Assembly (NCBI GenBank): GCA_900893395.1
Contig: CAAHFI010926749.1
Coordinates: 1 to 37,822, forward strand
Reading direction: 5' to 3'
DNA: 37,822 bases
From: Euglena gracilis
Taxonomy: Eukaryota; Euglenozoa; Euglenophyceae; Euglenales; Euglenaceae
Shown here: positions 24,501 to 37,732 of the stretch, piece by piece
Position numbering within the stretch: the first letter of the stretch is position 1
How the letters are laid out: each line of letters begins with the position of its first letter
Translations under genes and position numbers: made by a program
Notes under the pieces: generated by a model
Told to the model about the DNA's origin: nothing
Database searches by the model: none
The model's input: the letters and a program-made list of their open reading frames with translations, nothing else

Positions 24501-27500
24501 ATGTTTTTCACACCCGTAGGCACTAATCCGGCCGGCACACTCGAATAACTATCCAGAGAAATAATGAGAACCCCCGATCGGTTCCAGTTTGAGGCCATAT
24601 GACCCTTTCCTTGGGTCCAGGTGGGCAGGCCTTTGGGTACCCACATTTGGGGTCCCAGAGCACCCATCCAGATTCTTTCAAATTTTGCTAGTTTATGATA
24701 TCCGCATGTTTTTACACCCGTAGGCACTAATCCGGCCGGCACACTCGAATAACTATCCCAGAGAACATAATGAGAACCCCCGATCGTTTCCAGTTTGAGG
24801 GCCATATGACCTTTCCCTTGGGTCCAGGTGGGCAGGCCTTTGGGTACCACATTTGGGGTCCCAGAGCACCCATCCAGATTCTTTCAAATTTTGCTAGTTT
24901 ATGATATCCGCATGTTTTCACACCCGTAGGCACTAATCCGGCCGGCACACTCGAATAACTATCCCAGAGAACATAATGAGAACCCCGATCGGTTCCAGTT
25001 TGAGGGCCATATACCCTTTCCCTTGGGTCCAGGTGGGCGGGCCTTTGGGTACCCACATTTGGGGTCCCAGAGCACCCATCCAGATTCTTTCAAATTTTGC
25101 TAGTTTATGATATCCGCATGTTTTTCACACCCGTAGGCACTAATCCGGCCGGCACACTCGAATAACTATCCCAGAGAACATAATGAGAACCCCGATCGGT
25201 TTCCAGTTTGAGGGCCATATGACCCTTTCCCTTGGGTCCAGGTGGGCGGCCTTTGGGTACCCACATTTGGGGTCCCAGAGCACCCATCCAGATTCTTTCA
25301 AATTTTGCTAGTTTATGATATCCGCATGTTTTTCACACCCGTAGGCACTAATCCGGCCGGCACACTCGAATAACTATCCCAGAGAACATAATGAGAACCC
25401 CGATCGGTTTCCAGTTTGAGGGCCATATGACCCTTTCCCTTGGGTCCAGGTGGGCAGGCCTTTGGGTACCCACATTTGGGGTCCCAGAGCACCCATCCAG
25501 ATTCTTTCAAATTTTGCTAGTTTATGATATCCGCATGTTTTTCACACCCGTAGGCACTAATCCGGCCGGCACACTCGAATAACTATCCAGAGAACATAAT
25601 GAAACCCCCGATCGGTTCCAGTTTGAGGCCATATGACCCTTTCCCTTGGGTCCAGGTGGGCGGCCTTTGGGTACCCACATTTGGGGTCCCAGAGCACCCA
25701 TCCAGATTCTTTCAATTTTGCTAGTTTTATGATATCCGCATGTTTTTCACACCCGTAGGCACTAATCCGGCCGGCACACTCGAATAACTATCCAGAGAAC
25801 ATAATGAGAACCCCCGATCGGTTCCAGTTTGAGGGCCATATGACCCTTTCCCTTGGGTCCAGGTGGGCAGGCCTTTGGGTACCCACATTTGGGTCCCAGA
25901 GCACCCATCCAGATTCTTTCAATTTTGCTAGTTTTATGATATCCGCATGTTTTCACACCCGTAGGCACTAATCCGGCCGGCACACTCGAATAACTATCCC
26001 AGAGAACATAATGAGAACCCCCGATCGGTTTCCAGTTTGAGGGCCATATGACCCTTTCCCTTGGTCCAGGTGGGCAGGCCTTTGGGTACCCACATTTGGG
26101 GTCCCAGAGCACCCATCCAGATTCTTTCAAATTTTGCTAGTTTATGATATCCGCATGTTTTTCACACCGTAGGCACTAATCCGGCGGCACACTCGAATAA
26201 CTATCCAGAGAACATAATGAGAACCCCCGATCGGTTCCAGTTTGAGGGCCATATGACCCTTTCCCTTGGGTCCAGGTGGGCGGCCTTTGGGTACCCACAT
26301 TTGGGGTCCCAGAGCACCCATCCAGATTCTTTCAAATTTGCTAGTTTTATGATATCCGCATGTTTTTCACACCCGTAGGCACTAATCCGGCCGGCACACT
26401 CGAATAACTATCCAGAGAACATAATGAGAACCCCGATCGGTATCCAGTTTGAGGGCCATATGACCCTTTCCTTGGGTCCAGGTGGGCAGGCCTTTGGGTA
26501 CCCACATTTGGGGTCCCAGAGCACCCATCCAGATTCTTTCAAATTTTGCTAGTTTATGATATCCGCATGTTTTTCACACCCGTAGGCACTAATCCGGCCG
26601 GCACACTCGAATAACTATCCCAGAGAACATAATGAGAACCCCGATCGGTTCCAGTTTGAGGGCCATATGACCCTTTCCCTTGGGTCCAGGTGGGCGGCCT
26701 TTGGGTACCCACATTTGGGGTCCCAGAGCACCCATCCAGATTCTTTCAATTTTGCTAGTTTATGATATCCGCATGTTTTTCACACCCGTAGGCACTAATC
26801 CGGCCGCACACTCGAATAACTATCCAGAGAACATAATGAGAACCCCGATCGGTTTCCAGTTTGAGGGCCATATGACCCTTTCCCTTGGGTCCAGGTGGGC
26901 AGGCCTTTGGGTACCCACATTTGGGGTCCCAGAGCACCCATCCAGATTCTTTCAAATTTTGCTAGTTTATGATATCCGCATGTTTTTCACACCGTAGGCA
27001 CTAATCCGGCCGGCACACTCGAATAACTATCCCAGAGAACATAATGAGAACCCCGATCGGTTCCAGTTTGAGGGCCATATGACCCTTTCCCTTGGGTCCA
27101 GGTGGGCAGGCCTTTGGGTACCCACATTTGGGGTCCCAGAGCACCATCCAGATTCTTTCAAATTTGCTAGTTTATGATATCCGCATGTTTTTCACACCCG
27201 TAGGCACTAATCCGGCCGGCACACTCGAATAACTATCCCAGAGAACATAATGAGAACCCCCGATCGGTTTCCAGTTTGAGGGCCATATGACCCTTTCCCT
27301 TGGGTCCAGGTGGGCAGGCCTTTGGGTACCCACATTTGGGTCCCAGAGCACCCATCCAGATTCTTTCAAATTTTGCTAGTTTATGATATCCGCATGTTTT
27401 TCACACCCGTAGGCACTAATCCGGCCGGCACACTCGAATAACTATCCCAGAGAACATAATAGAACCCCCGATCGGTTCCAGTTTGAGGGCCATATGACCC

Positions 27501-28600
27501 TTTCCCTTGGGTCCAGGTGGGCGGCCTTTGGGTACCCACATTTGGGGTCCCAGAGCACCCATCCAGATTCTTTCAAATTTGCTAGTTTATGATATCCGCA
27601 TGTTTTTCACACCCGTAGGCACTAATCCGGCCGGCACACTCGAATAACTATCCAGAGAACATAATGAGAACCCCCGATCGGTTTCCAGTTTGAGGGCCAT
27701 ATCCCTTTCCCTTGGGTCCAGGTGGGCAGGCCTTTGGGTACCCACATTTGGGTCCCAGAGCACCCATCCAGATTCTTTCAAATTTTGCTAGTTTATGATA
27801 TCCGCATGTTTTTCACACCCGTAGGCACTAATCCGGCCGGCACACTCGAATAACTATCCCAGAACATAATGAGAACCCGATCGGTTCCAGTTTGAGGGCC
27901 ATATGACCCTTGTCCCTTGGGTCCAGGTGGCAGGCCTTTGGTACCCACATTTGGGGTCCCAGAGCACCCATCCAGATTCTTTCACATTTTGCTAGTTTAT
28001 GATATCCGCATGTTTTTCACACCGTAGGCACTAATCCGGCCAGGCACACTCGAATAACTATCCAGAGAACATAATGAGAACCCCCGATCGGTTCCAGTTT
28101 GAGGGCCATATGACCCTTCCCTTGGGTCCAGGTGGCAGGCCTTTGGGTACCCACATTTGGGGTCCCAGAGCACCCATCCAGATTCTTTCATTTTGATTTA
28201 TGATATCACGCATGTTTTTCACACCCGTGCACTAATCCGGCGGCACACTCGAATAACTATCCCAGAGAACATAATAAACCCCCGATCGGTTCCAGTTTGA
28301 GGGCATATGACCTTCCCTTGGGTCCAGGTGGCAGGCCTTTGGGTACCCACATTTGGGTCCCAGAGCACCCATCAGATTCTTTCATTTTGCTATTTATGAT
28401 ATCCGCATGTTTTCACACCCGTAGGCACTAATCCGGCCGGCACACTCGAATAACTATCCCAGAGAACATAATGAGAACCCCCGATCGGTTCCAGTTTGAG
28501 GGCCATATCACCCTTTCCCTTGGGTCCAGGTGGGCGGGCCTTTGGGTACCACATTTGGGGTCCCAGAGCACCCATCCAGATTCTTTCAAATTTTGATATG
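21593..28600 (+). repeat. Type III monomers, indel-rich
   Basis: There are 34 monomers averaging 206.1 bp. The diagnostic combination is GGTTCC or GGTTTCC, ATATGACCC, frequent GGGCAGGCC, CCATCCAG and GCTAG. Nearly every copy has one to several one-base losses in short homopolymers, such as GGGTCC for GGGGTCC, CACCG for CACCCG, CAATTTTG for CAAATTTTG and TATCCAG for TATCCCAG. Substitutions outside the diagnostic sites are rare. Several copies are near 207 bp, a multiple of three, which explains why longer open frames (over 100 codons) appear by chance here and not in the core. The block ends in two strongly shortened units at 27997-28394. Confidence 0.88.
27997..28600 (+). repeat. Most eroded monomers, at the type III/type II junction
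   Basis: The units beginning near 27997 and 28197 are only about 200 and 198 bp, the shortest pair in the window, and the next unit, beginning near 28395, opens the switch to type II. Changes include TTCATTTTG in place of TTCAAATTTTG, CCCGTGCAC in place of CCCGTAGGCAC, ATAATAAACC in place of ATAATGAGAACC, GGGCATATG in place of GGGCCATATG, and an inserted AC in GATATCACGCATG. Type III states (GGTTCC, ATATGACC, GGCAGG) are still present up to about 28,340; ATATCACCC with GGGCGGGCC returns near 28,505 and GATATG near 28,595. Confidence 0.75.
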
Positions 28601-31600
28601 TTTATGATATCCGCATGTTTTTCACACCCGTAGGCACTAATCCGGCCGGCACACTCGAATAACTATCCCAGAGAACATAATGAGAACCCCGATCGGTATC
28701 CAGTTTGAGGGCCATATACCCTTTCCCTTGGGTCCAGGTGGGCGGCCTTTGGGTACCCACATTTGGGGTCCAGAGCACCCACCCAGATTCTTTCAAATTT
28801 TGATAGTTTTATGATATCCGCATGTTTTTCACACCCGTAGGCACTAATCCGGCCGGCACACTCGAATAACTATCCCAGAGAACATAATGAGAACCCCCGA
28901 TCGGTATCCAGTTTGAGGGCCATATGACCCTTTCCCTTGGTCCAGGTGGGCGGGCCTTTGGGTACCCACATTTGGGGTCCCAGAGCACCCACCCGATTCT
29001 TTCAAATTTTGAGTTTATGATATCCGCATGTTTTTCACACCCGTAGGCACTAATCCGCCGGCACACTCGAATAACTATCCAGAGAACATATGAGAACCCC
29101 GATCGGTATCCAGTTTGAGGGCCATATCACCCTTTCCTTGGGTCCAGGTGGGCGGCCTTTGGGTACCCACATTTGGGTCCAGAGCACCCCCCAGATTCTT
29201 TCAAATTTTATATGTTTATGATATCCGCATGTTTTTCACACCCGTAGGCACTAATCCGGCCGGCACACTCGAATAACTATCCCAGAGAACATAATGAGAA
29301 CCCCCGATCGGTATCCAGTTTGAGGGCCATATCCCTTTCCCTTGGGTCCAGGTGGGCGGCCTTTGGGTACCCACATTTGGGGTCCCAGAGCACCCACCAG
29401 ATTCTTTCAATTTTGCTAGTTTATGATATCCGCATGTTTTTCACACCCGTAGGCACTAATCCGGCCGGCACACTCGAATAACTATCCAGAGAACATAATG
29501 AGAACCCCCGATCGGTTCCAGTTTGAGGGCCATATCACCCTTTCCCTTGGGTCCAGGTGGGCGGCCTTTGGGTACCCACATTTGGGGTCCCAGAGCACCC
29601 ACCAGATTCTTTCAAATTTTGATATGTTTATGATATCCGCATGTTTTTCACACCCGTAGGCACTAATCCGGCCGGCACACTCGAATAACTATCCAGAGAA
29701 CATAATGAGAACCCCGATCGGTATCCAGTTTGAGGGCCATATCACCCTTTCCCTTGGGTCCAGGTGGGCGGGCCTTTGGTACCCACATTTGGGGTCCAGA
29801 GCACACCATCCAGATTCTTTCAAATTTTGATATTTTATGATATCCGCATGTTTTTCACACCCGTAGGCACTAATCCGGCCGGCACACTCGAATAACTATC
29901 CCAGAGAACATAATGAGAACCCCCGATCGGTATCCAGTTTGAGGGCCATATCACCCTTTCCCTTGGGTCCAGGTGGGCGGGCCTTTGGGTACCCACATTT
30001 GGGGTCCCAGAGCACCCATCCAGATTCTTTCAAATTTTGATATGTTTATGATATCCGCATGTTTTTACACCCGTAGGCACTAATCCGGCCGGCACACTCG
30101 AATAACTATCCAGAGAACATAATGAGAACCCCCGATCGGTCCAGTTTGAGGGCCATATCACCCTTTCCCTTGGGTCCAGGTGGGCGGCCTTTGGGTACCC
30201 ACATTTGGGGTCCCAGAGCACCCACCCAGATTCTTTCAAATTTTGATATGTTTATGATATCCGCATGTTTTTCACACCCGTAGGCACTAATCCGGCCGGC
30301 ACACTCGAATAACTATCCCAGAGAACATAATGAGAACCCCCGATCGGTATCCAGTTTGAGGGCCATATCACCCTTTCCCTTGGGTCCAGGTGGGCGGCCT
30401 TTGGGTACCCACATTTGGGGTCCCAGAGCACCCACCCAGATTCTTTCAAATTTTGATATGTTATGATATCCGCATGTTTTTCACACCCGTAGGCACTAAT
30501 CCGGCCGGCACACTCGAATAACTATCAGAGAACATAATGAGAACCCCGATCGGTATCCAGTTTGAGGGCCATATCACCCTTTCCCTTGGGTCCAGGTGGG
30601 CGGGCCTTTGGGTACCCACATTTGGGGTCCCAGAGCACCCACCAGATTCTTTCAAATTTTGATATGTTTATGATATCCGCATGTTTTTCACACCCGTAGG
30701 CACTAATCCGGCCGGCACACTCGAATAACTATCCCAGAGAACATAATGAGAACCCCCGATCGGTATCCAGTTTGAGGGCCATATCACCTTTCCCTTGGGT
30801 CCAGGTGGGCGGCCTTTGGGTACCCACATTTGGGGTCCCAGAGCACCCACCAGATTCTTTCAAATTTTGCATATGTTTATGATATCCGCATGTTTTTCAC
30901 ACCCGTAGGCACTAATCCGGCCGGCACACTCGAATAACTATCCCAGAGAACATAATGAGAACCCCCGATCGGTATCCAGTTTGAGGGCCATATCACCCTT
31001 TCCCTTGGGTCCAGGTGGGCGGCCTTTGGGTACCCACATTTGGGGTCCCAGAGCACCCATCCAGATTCTTTCAAATTTGATAGTTTATGATATCCGCATG
31101 TTTTTCACACCCGTAGGCACTAATCCGGCCGGCACACTCGAATAACTATCCAGAGAACATAATGAGAACCCCCGATCGGTATCCAGTTTGAGGGCCATAT
31201 CACCCTTTCCCTTGGGTCCAGGTGGGCGGGCCTTTGGGTACCCACATTTGGGGTCCCAGAGCACCACCAGACTTTCTAAATTTTGATATGTTTATGATAT
31301 CCGCATGTTTTTCACACCCGTAGGCACTAATCCGGCCGGCACACTCGAATAACTATCCAGAGAACATAATGAGAACCCCCGATCGGTATCCAGTTTGAGG
31401 GCCATATCACCTTTCCCTTGGGTCCAGGTGGGCGGCCTTTGGGTACCCACATTTGGGTCCCAGAGCACCCACCAGATTCTTTCAAATTTTGATATGTTTA
31501 TGATATCCGCATGTTTTTCACACCCGTAGGCACTAATCCGGCCGGCACACTCGAATAACTATCCCAGAGAACATAATGAGAACCCCCGATCGGTATCCAG

Positions 31601-34600
31601 TTTGAGGGCCATATCCCTTTCCCTTGGGTCCAGGTGGGCGGGCCTTTGGGTACCCACATTTGGGGTCCCAGAGCACCCACCAGATTCTTTCAATTTTGCT
31701 AGTTTATGATATCCGCATGTTTTTCACACCCGTAGGCACTAATCCGGCCGGCACACTCGAATAACTATCCAGAGAACATAATGAGAACCCCGATCGGTAT
31801 CCAGTTTGAGGGCCATATCACCCTTTCCCTTGGGTCCAGGTGGGCGGCCTTTGGGTACCCACATTTGGGGTCCCAGAGCACCCACCAGATTCTTTCAAAT
31901 TTTGATAGTTTATGATATCCGCATGTTTTTCACACCCGTAGGCACTAATCCGGCCGGCACACTCGAATAACTATCCCAGAGAACATAATGAGAACCCCGA
32001 TCGGTATCCAGTTTGAGGGCCATATCACCCTTTCCCTTGGGTCCAGGTGGCGGGCCTTTGGGTACCCACATTTGGGGTCCCAGAGCACCCATCCAGATTC
32101 TTTCAAATTTGCTAGTTATGATATCCGCATGTTTTTCACACCCGTAGGCACTAATCCGGCCGGCAACTCGAATAACTATCCCAGAGAACATAATGAGAAC
32201 CCCGATCGGTATCCAGTTTGAGGGCCATATGACCCTTTCCCTTGGGTCCAGGTGGGCGGCCTTTGGGTACCCACATTTGGGTCCCAGAGCACCCACCAGA
32301 TTCTTTCAAATTTTGATATGTTTATGATATCCGCATGTTTTTCACACCCGTAGGCACTAATCCGGCCGGCACACTCGAATAACTATCCAGAGAACATAAT
32401 GAGAACCCCCGATCGGTATCCAGTTTGAGGGCCATATCACCCTTTCCCTTGGGTCCAGGTGGGCGGCCTTTGGGTACCCACATTTGGGGTCCCAGAGCAC
32501 CCACCGATTCTTTCAAATTTTGATATGTTTATGATATCCGCATGTTTTTCACACCCGTAGGCACTAATCCGGCCGGCACACTCGAATAACTATCCCAGAG
32601 AACATGAGAACCCCGATCGGTATCCAGTTTGAGGGCCATATCACCCTTTCCCTTGGGTCCAGGTGGGCGGGCCTTTGGGTACCCACATTTGGGGTCCAGA
32701 GCACCCACCAGATTCTTTCAAATTTTGATATTTATGATATCCGCATGTTTTTCACACCCGTAGGCACTAATCCGGCCGGCACACTCGAATAACTATCCCA
32801 GAGAACATAATGAGAACCCCGATCGGTATCCAGTTTGAGGGCCATATCACCCTTTCCCTTGGGTCCAGGTGGGCGGGCCTTTGGGTACCCACATTTGGGG
32901 TCCCAGAGCACCCACCAGATTCTTTCAAATTTTGTATGTTTATGATATCCGCATGTTTTTCACACCCGTAGGCACTAATCCGGCCGGCACACTCGAATAA
33001 CTATCCAGAGAACATAATGAGAACCCCCGATCGGTATCCAGTTTGAGGGCCATATCACCCTTTCCCTTGGGTCCAGGTGGGCGGCCTTTGGGTACCCACA
33101 TTTGGGTCCCAGAGCACCCATCCAGATTCTTTCAAATTTTGCTAGTTTATGATATCCGCATGTTTTTCACACCCGTAGGCACTAATCCGGCCGGCACACT
33201 CGAATAACTATCCCAGAGAACATAATGAGAACCCCGATCGGTATCCTTTGAGGGCCATATCACCCTTTCCCTTGGGTCCAGGTGGGCGGCCTTTGGGTAC
33301 CCACATTTGGGGTCCCAGAGCACCCACCAGATTCTTTCAAATTTTGATATGTTTATGATATCCGCATGTTTTTCACACCCGTAGGCACTAATCCGGCCGG
33401 CACACTCGAATAACTATCCCAGAGAACATAATGAGAACCCCGATCGGTATCCAGTTTGAGGGCCATATCACCCTTTCCCTTGGGTCCAGGTGGGCGGGCC
33501 TTTGGGTACCCACATTTGGGGTCCCAGAGCACCCACCCAGATTCTTTCAAATTTTGATATGTTTATGATATCCGCATGTTTTTCACACCCGTAGGCACTA
33601 ATCCGGCCGGCACACTCGAATAACTATCCCAGAGAACATAATGAGAACCCCCGATCGGTATCCAGTTTGAGGGCCATATGACCCTTTCCCTTGGGTCCAG
33701 GTGGGCGGCCTTTGGGTACCCACATTTGGGGTCCCAGAGCACCCACCCAGATTCTTTCAAATTTTGAGTTTATGATATCCGCATGTTTTTCACACCCGTA
33801 GGCACTAATCCGGCCGGCACACTCGAATAACTATCCCAGAGAACATAATGAGAACCCCCGATCGGTATCCAGTTTGAGGGCCATATCACCCTTTCCCTTG
33901 GGTCCAGGTGGGCGGGCCTTTGGGTACCCACATTTGGGGTCCAGAGCACCCACCCAGATTCTTTCAAATTTTGATATGTTATGATATCCGCATGTTTTTC
34001 ACACCCGTAGGCACTAATCCGGCCGGCACACTCGAATAACTATCCCAGAGAACATAATGAGAACCCCGATCGGTATCCAGTTTGAGGGCCATATCACCCT
34101 TTCCCTTGGGTCCAGGTGGGCGGGCCTTTGGGTACCCACATTTGGGGTCCCAGAGCACCCACCAGATTCTTTCAAATTTTGATATTTTATGATATCCGCA
34201 TGTTTTTCACACCCGTAGGCACTAATCCGGCCGGCACACTCGAATAACTATCCCAGAGAACATAATGAGAACCCCCGATCGGTATCCAGTTTGAGGGCCA
34301 TATCACCCTTTCCCTTGGGTCCAGGTGGGCGGGCCTTTGGGTACCCACATTTGGGGTCCCAGAGCACCCATCCAGATTCTTTCAAATTTTGCTAGTTTAT
34401 GATATCCGCATGTTTTTCACACCCGTAGGCACTAATCCGGCCGGCACACTCGAATAACTATCCCAGAGAACATAATGAGAACCCCCGATCGGTATCCAGT
34501 TTGAGGGCCATATCCCTTTCCCTTGGGTCCAGGTGGGCGGGCCTTTGGGTACCCACATTTGGGGTCCCAGAGCACCCACCAGATTCTTTCAAATTTTGAT

Positions 34601-36825
34601 ATGTTTATGATATCCGCATGTTTTTCACACCCGTAGGCACTAATCCGGCCGGCACACTCGAATAACTATCCCAGAGAACATAATGAGAACCCCGATCGGT
34701 ATCCAGTTTGAGGGCCATATCACCCTTTCCCTTGGGTCCAGGTGGGCGGGCCTTTGGGTACCCACATTTGGGGTCCCAGAGCACCATCCAGATTCTTTCA
34801 AATTTTGCTAGTTTATGATATCCGCATGTTTTTCACACCCGTAGGCACTAATCCGGCCGGCACACTCGAATAACTATCCCAGAGAACATAATGAGAACCC
34901 CGATCGGTATCCAGTTTGAGGGCCATATCACCCTTTCCCTTGGGTCCAGGTGGGCGGGCCTTTGGGTACCCACATTTGGGGTCCCAGAGCACCCACCCAG
35001 ATTCTTTCAAATTTTGATATGTTTATGATATCCGCATGTTTTTCACACCCGTAGGCACTAATCCGGCCGGCACACTCGAATAACTATCCCAGAGAACATA
35101 ATGAGAACCCCCGATCGGTATCCAGTTTGAGGGCCATATCACCCTTTCCCTTGGGTCCAGGTGGGCGGGCCTTTGGGTACCCACATTTGGGGTCCCAGAG
35201 CACCCACCCGATTCTTTCAAATTTTGATAGTTTATGATATCCGCATGTTTTTCACACCCGTAGGCACTAATCCGGCCGGCACACTCGAATAACTATCCCA
35301 GAGAACATAATGAGAACCCCCGATCGGTATCCAGTTTGAGGGCCATATCACCCTTTCCCTTGGGTCCAGGTGGGCGGGCCTTTGGGTACCCACATTTGGG
35401 GTCCCAGAGCACCCATCCAGATTCTTTCAAATTTTGATATGTTTATGATATCCGCATGTTTTTCACACCGTAGGCACTAATCCGGCCGGCACACTCGAAT
35501 AACTATCCCAGAGAACATAATGAGAACCCCCGATCGGTATCCAGTTTGAGGGCCATATCACCCTTTCCCTTGGGTCCAGGTGGGCGGGCCTTTGGGTACC
35601 ACATTTGGGGTCCCAGAGCACCCACCCAGATTCTTTCAATTTTGAATAGTTTGATATCCGCATGTTTTTCACACCCGTAGGCACTAATCCGGCCGGCACA
35701 CTCGAATAACTATCCCAGAGAACATAATGAGAACCCCCGATCGGTATCCAGTTTGAGGGCCATATCACCCTTTCCCTTGGGTCCAGGTGGGCGGCCTTTG
35801 GGTACCCACATTTGGGGTCCCAGAGCACCCACCAGATTCTTTCAAATTTTGATATGTTTATGATATCCGCATGTTTTTCACACCCGTAGGCACTAATCCG
35901 GCCGGCACACTCGAATAACTATCCCAGAGAACATAATGAGAACCCCCGATCGGTATCCAGTTTGAGGGCCATATCACCCTTTCCCTTGGGTCCAGGTGGG
36001 CGGGCCTTTGGGTACCCACATTTGGGTCCCAGAGCACCCACCCAGATTCTTTCAAATTTTGATATGTTTATGATATCCGCATGTTTTTCACACCCGTAGG
36101 CACTAATCCGGCCGGCACACTCGAATAACTATCCCAGAGAACATAATGAGAACCCCCGATCGGTATCCAGTTTGAGGGCCATATCACCCTTTCCCTTGGG
36201 TCCAGGTGGGCGGGCCTTTGGGTACCCACATTTGGGTCCCAGAGCACCCACCCAGATTCTTTCAAATTTTGATATGTTTATGATATCCGCATGTTTTTCA
36301 CACCCGTAGGCACTAATCCGGCCGGCACACTCGAATAACTATCCCAGAGAACATAATGAGAACCCCCGATCGGTATCCAGTTTGAGGGCCATATCACCCT
36401 TTCCCTTGGGTCCAGGTGGGCGGGCCTTTGGGTACCCACATTTGGGGTCCCAGAGCACCCACCCAGATTCTTTCAATTTTGATATGTTATGATATCCGCA
36501 TGTTTTTCACACCCGTAGGCACTAATCCGGCCGGCACACTCGAATAACTATCCCAGAGAACATAATGAGAACCCCGATCGGTATCCAGTTTGAGGGCCAT
36601 ATCACCCTTTCCCTTGGGTCCAGGTGGGCGGCCTTTGGGTACCCACATTTGGGGTCCCAGAGCACCCACCCAGATTCTTTCAAATTTTGATATGTTTATG
36701 ATATCCGCATGTTTTTCACACCGTAGGCACTAATCCGGCCGGCACACTCGAATAACTATCCAGAGAACATAATGAGAACCCCGATCGGTATCCAGTTTGA
36801 GGGCCATATCACCCTTTCCCTTGGG

Positions 36826-36855
36826 CTTCCAGTGCTGGCGCCTTTGGTGGGTACC
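36826..36855 (+). repeat. Locally scrambled segment within one monomer
   Basis: The usual TTGGGTCCAGGTGGGCGGCC and following TTTGGGTACCC are replaced by TTGGGCTTCCAGTGCTGGCG and then CCTTTGGTGGGTACC. That is two extra bases after GGG, a changed AGTGCTGGCG core, extra bases before GGTACC and a lost C. Both flanks return to the normal monomer. No other unit shows this form, so it is a private rearrangement or a badly called stretch. Confidence 0.8.
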
Positions 36856-37732
36856 ACATTTGGGGTCCCAGAGCACCCACCAGATTCTTTCAAATTTTGA
36901 TATGTTTATGATATCCGCATGTTTTTCACACCCGTAGGCACTAATCGGCCGGCACACTCGAATAACTATCCCAGAGAACATAATGAGAACCCCCGATCGG
37001 TATCCAGTTTGAGGGCCATATCACCCTTTCCCTTGGGTCCAGGTGGGCGGCCTTTGGGTACCCACATTTGGGGTCCCAGAGCACCCACCAGATTCTTTCA
37101 AATTTTGATATGTTTATGATATCCGCATGTTTTTCACACCCGTAGGCACTAATCCGGCCGGCACACTCGAATAACTATCCCAGAGAACATAATGAGAACC
37201 CCCGATCGGTATCCAGTTTGAGGGCCATATCACCCTTTCCCTTGGGTCCAGGTGGGCGGGCCTTTGGGTACCCACATTTGGGGTCCCAGAGCACCCACCC
37301 AGATTCTTTCAAATTTTATGTTTATGATATCCGCATGTTTTTCACACCCGTAGGCACTAATCCGGCCGGCACACTCGAATAACTATCCCAGAGAACATAA
37401 TGAGAACCCCCGATCGGTTCCAGTTTGAGGGCCATATCACCCTTTCCCTTGGGTCCAGGTGGGCGGGCCTTTGGGTACCCACATTTGGGGTCCCAGAGCA
37501 CCCACCAGATTCTTTCAAATTTATATGTTTATGATATCCGCATGTTTTTCACACCCGTAGGCACTAATCCGGCCACACTCGAATAACTATCCCAGAGAAC
37601 ATAATGAGAACCCCCGATCGGTTCCAGTTTGAGGGCCATATCACCCTTTCCCTTGGGTCCAGGTGGGCGGGCCTTTGGGTACCCACATTTGGGGTCCCAG
37701 AGCACCCACCAGATTCTTTCAAATTTGATATG

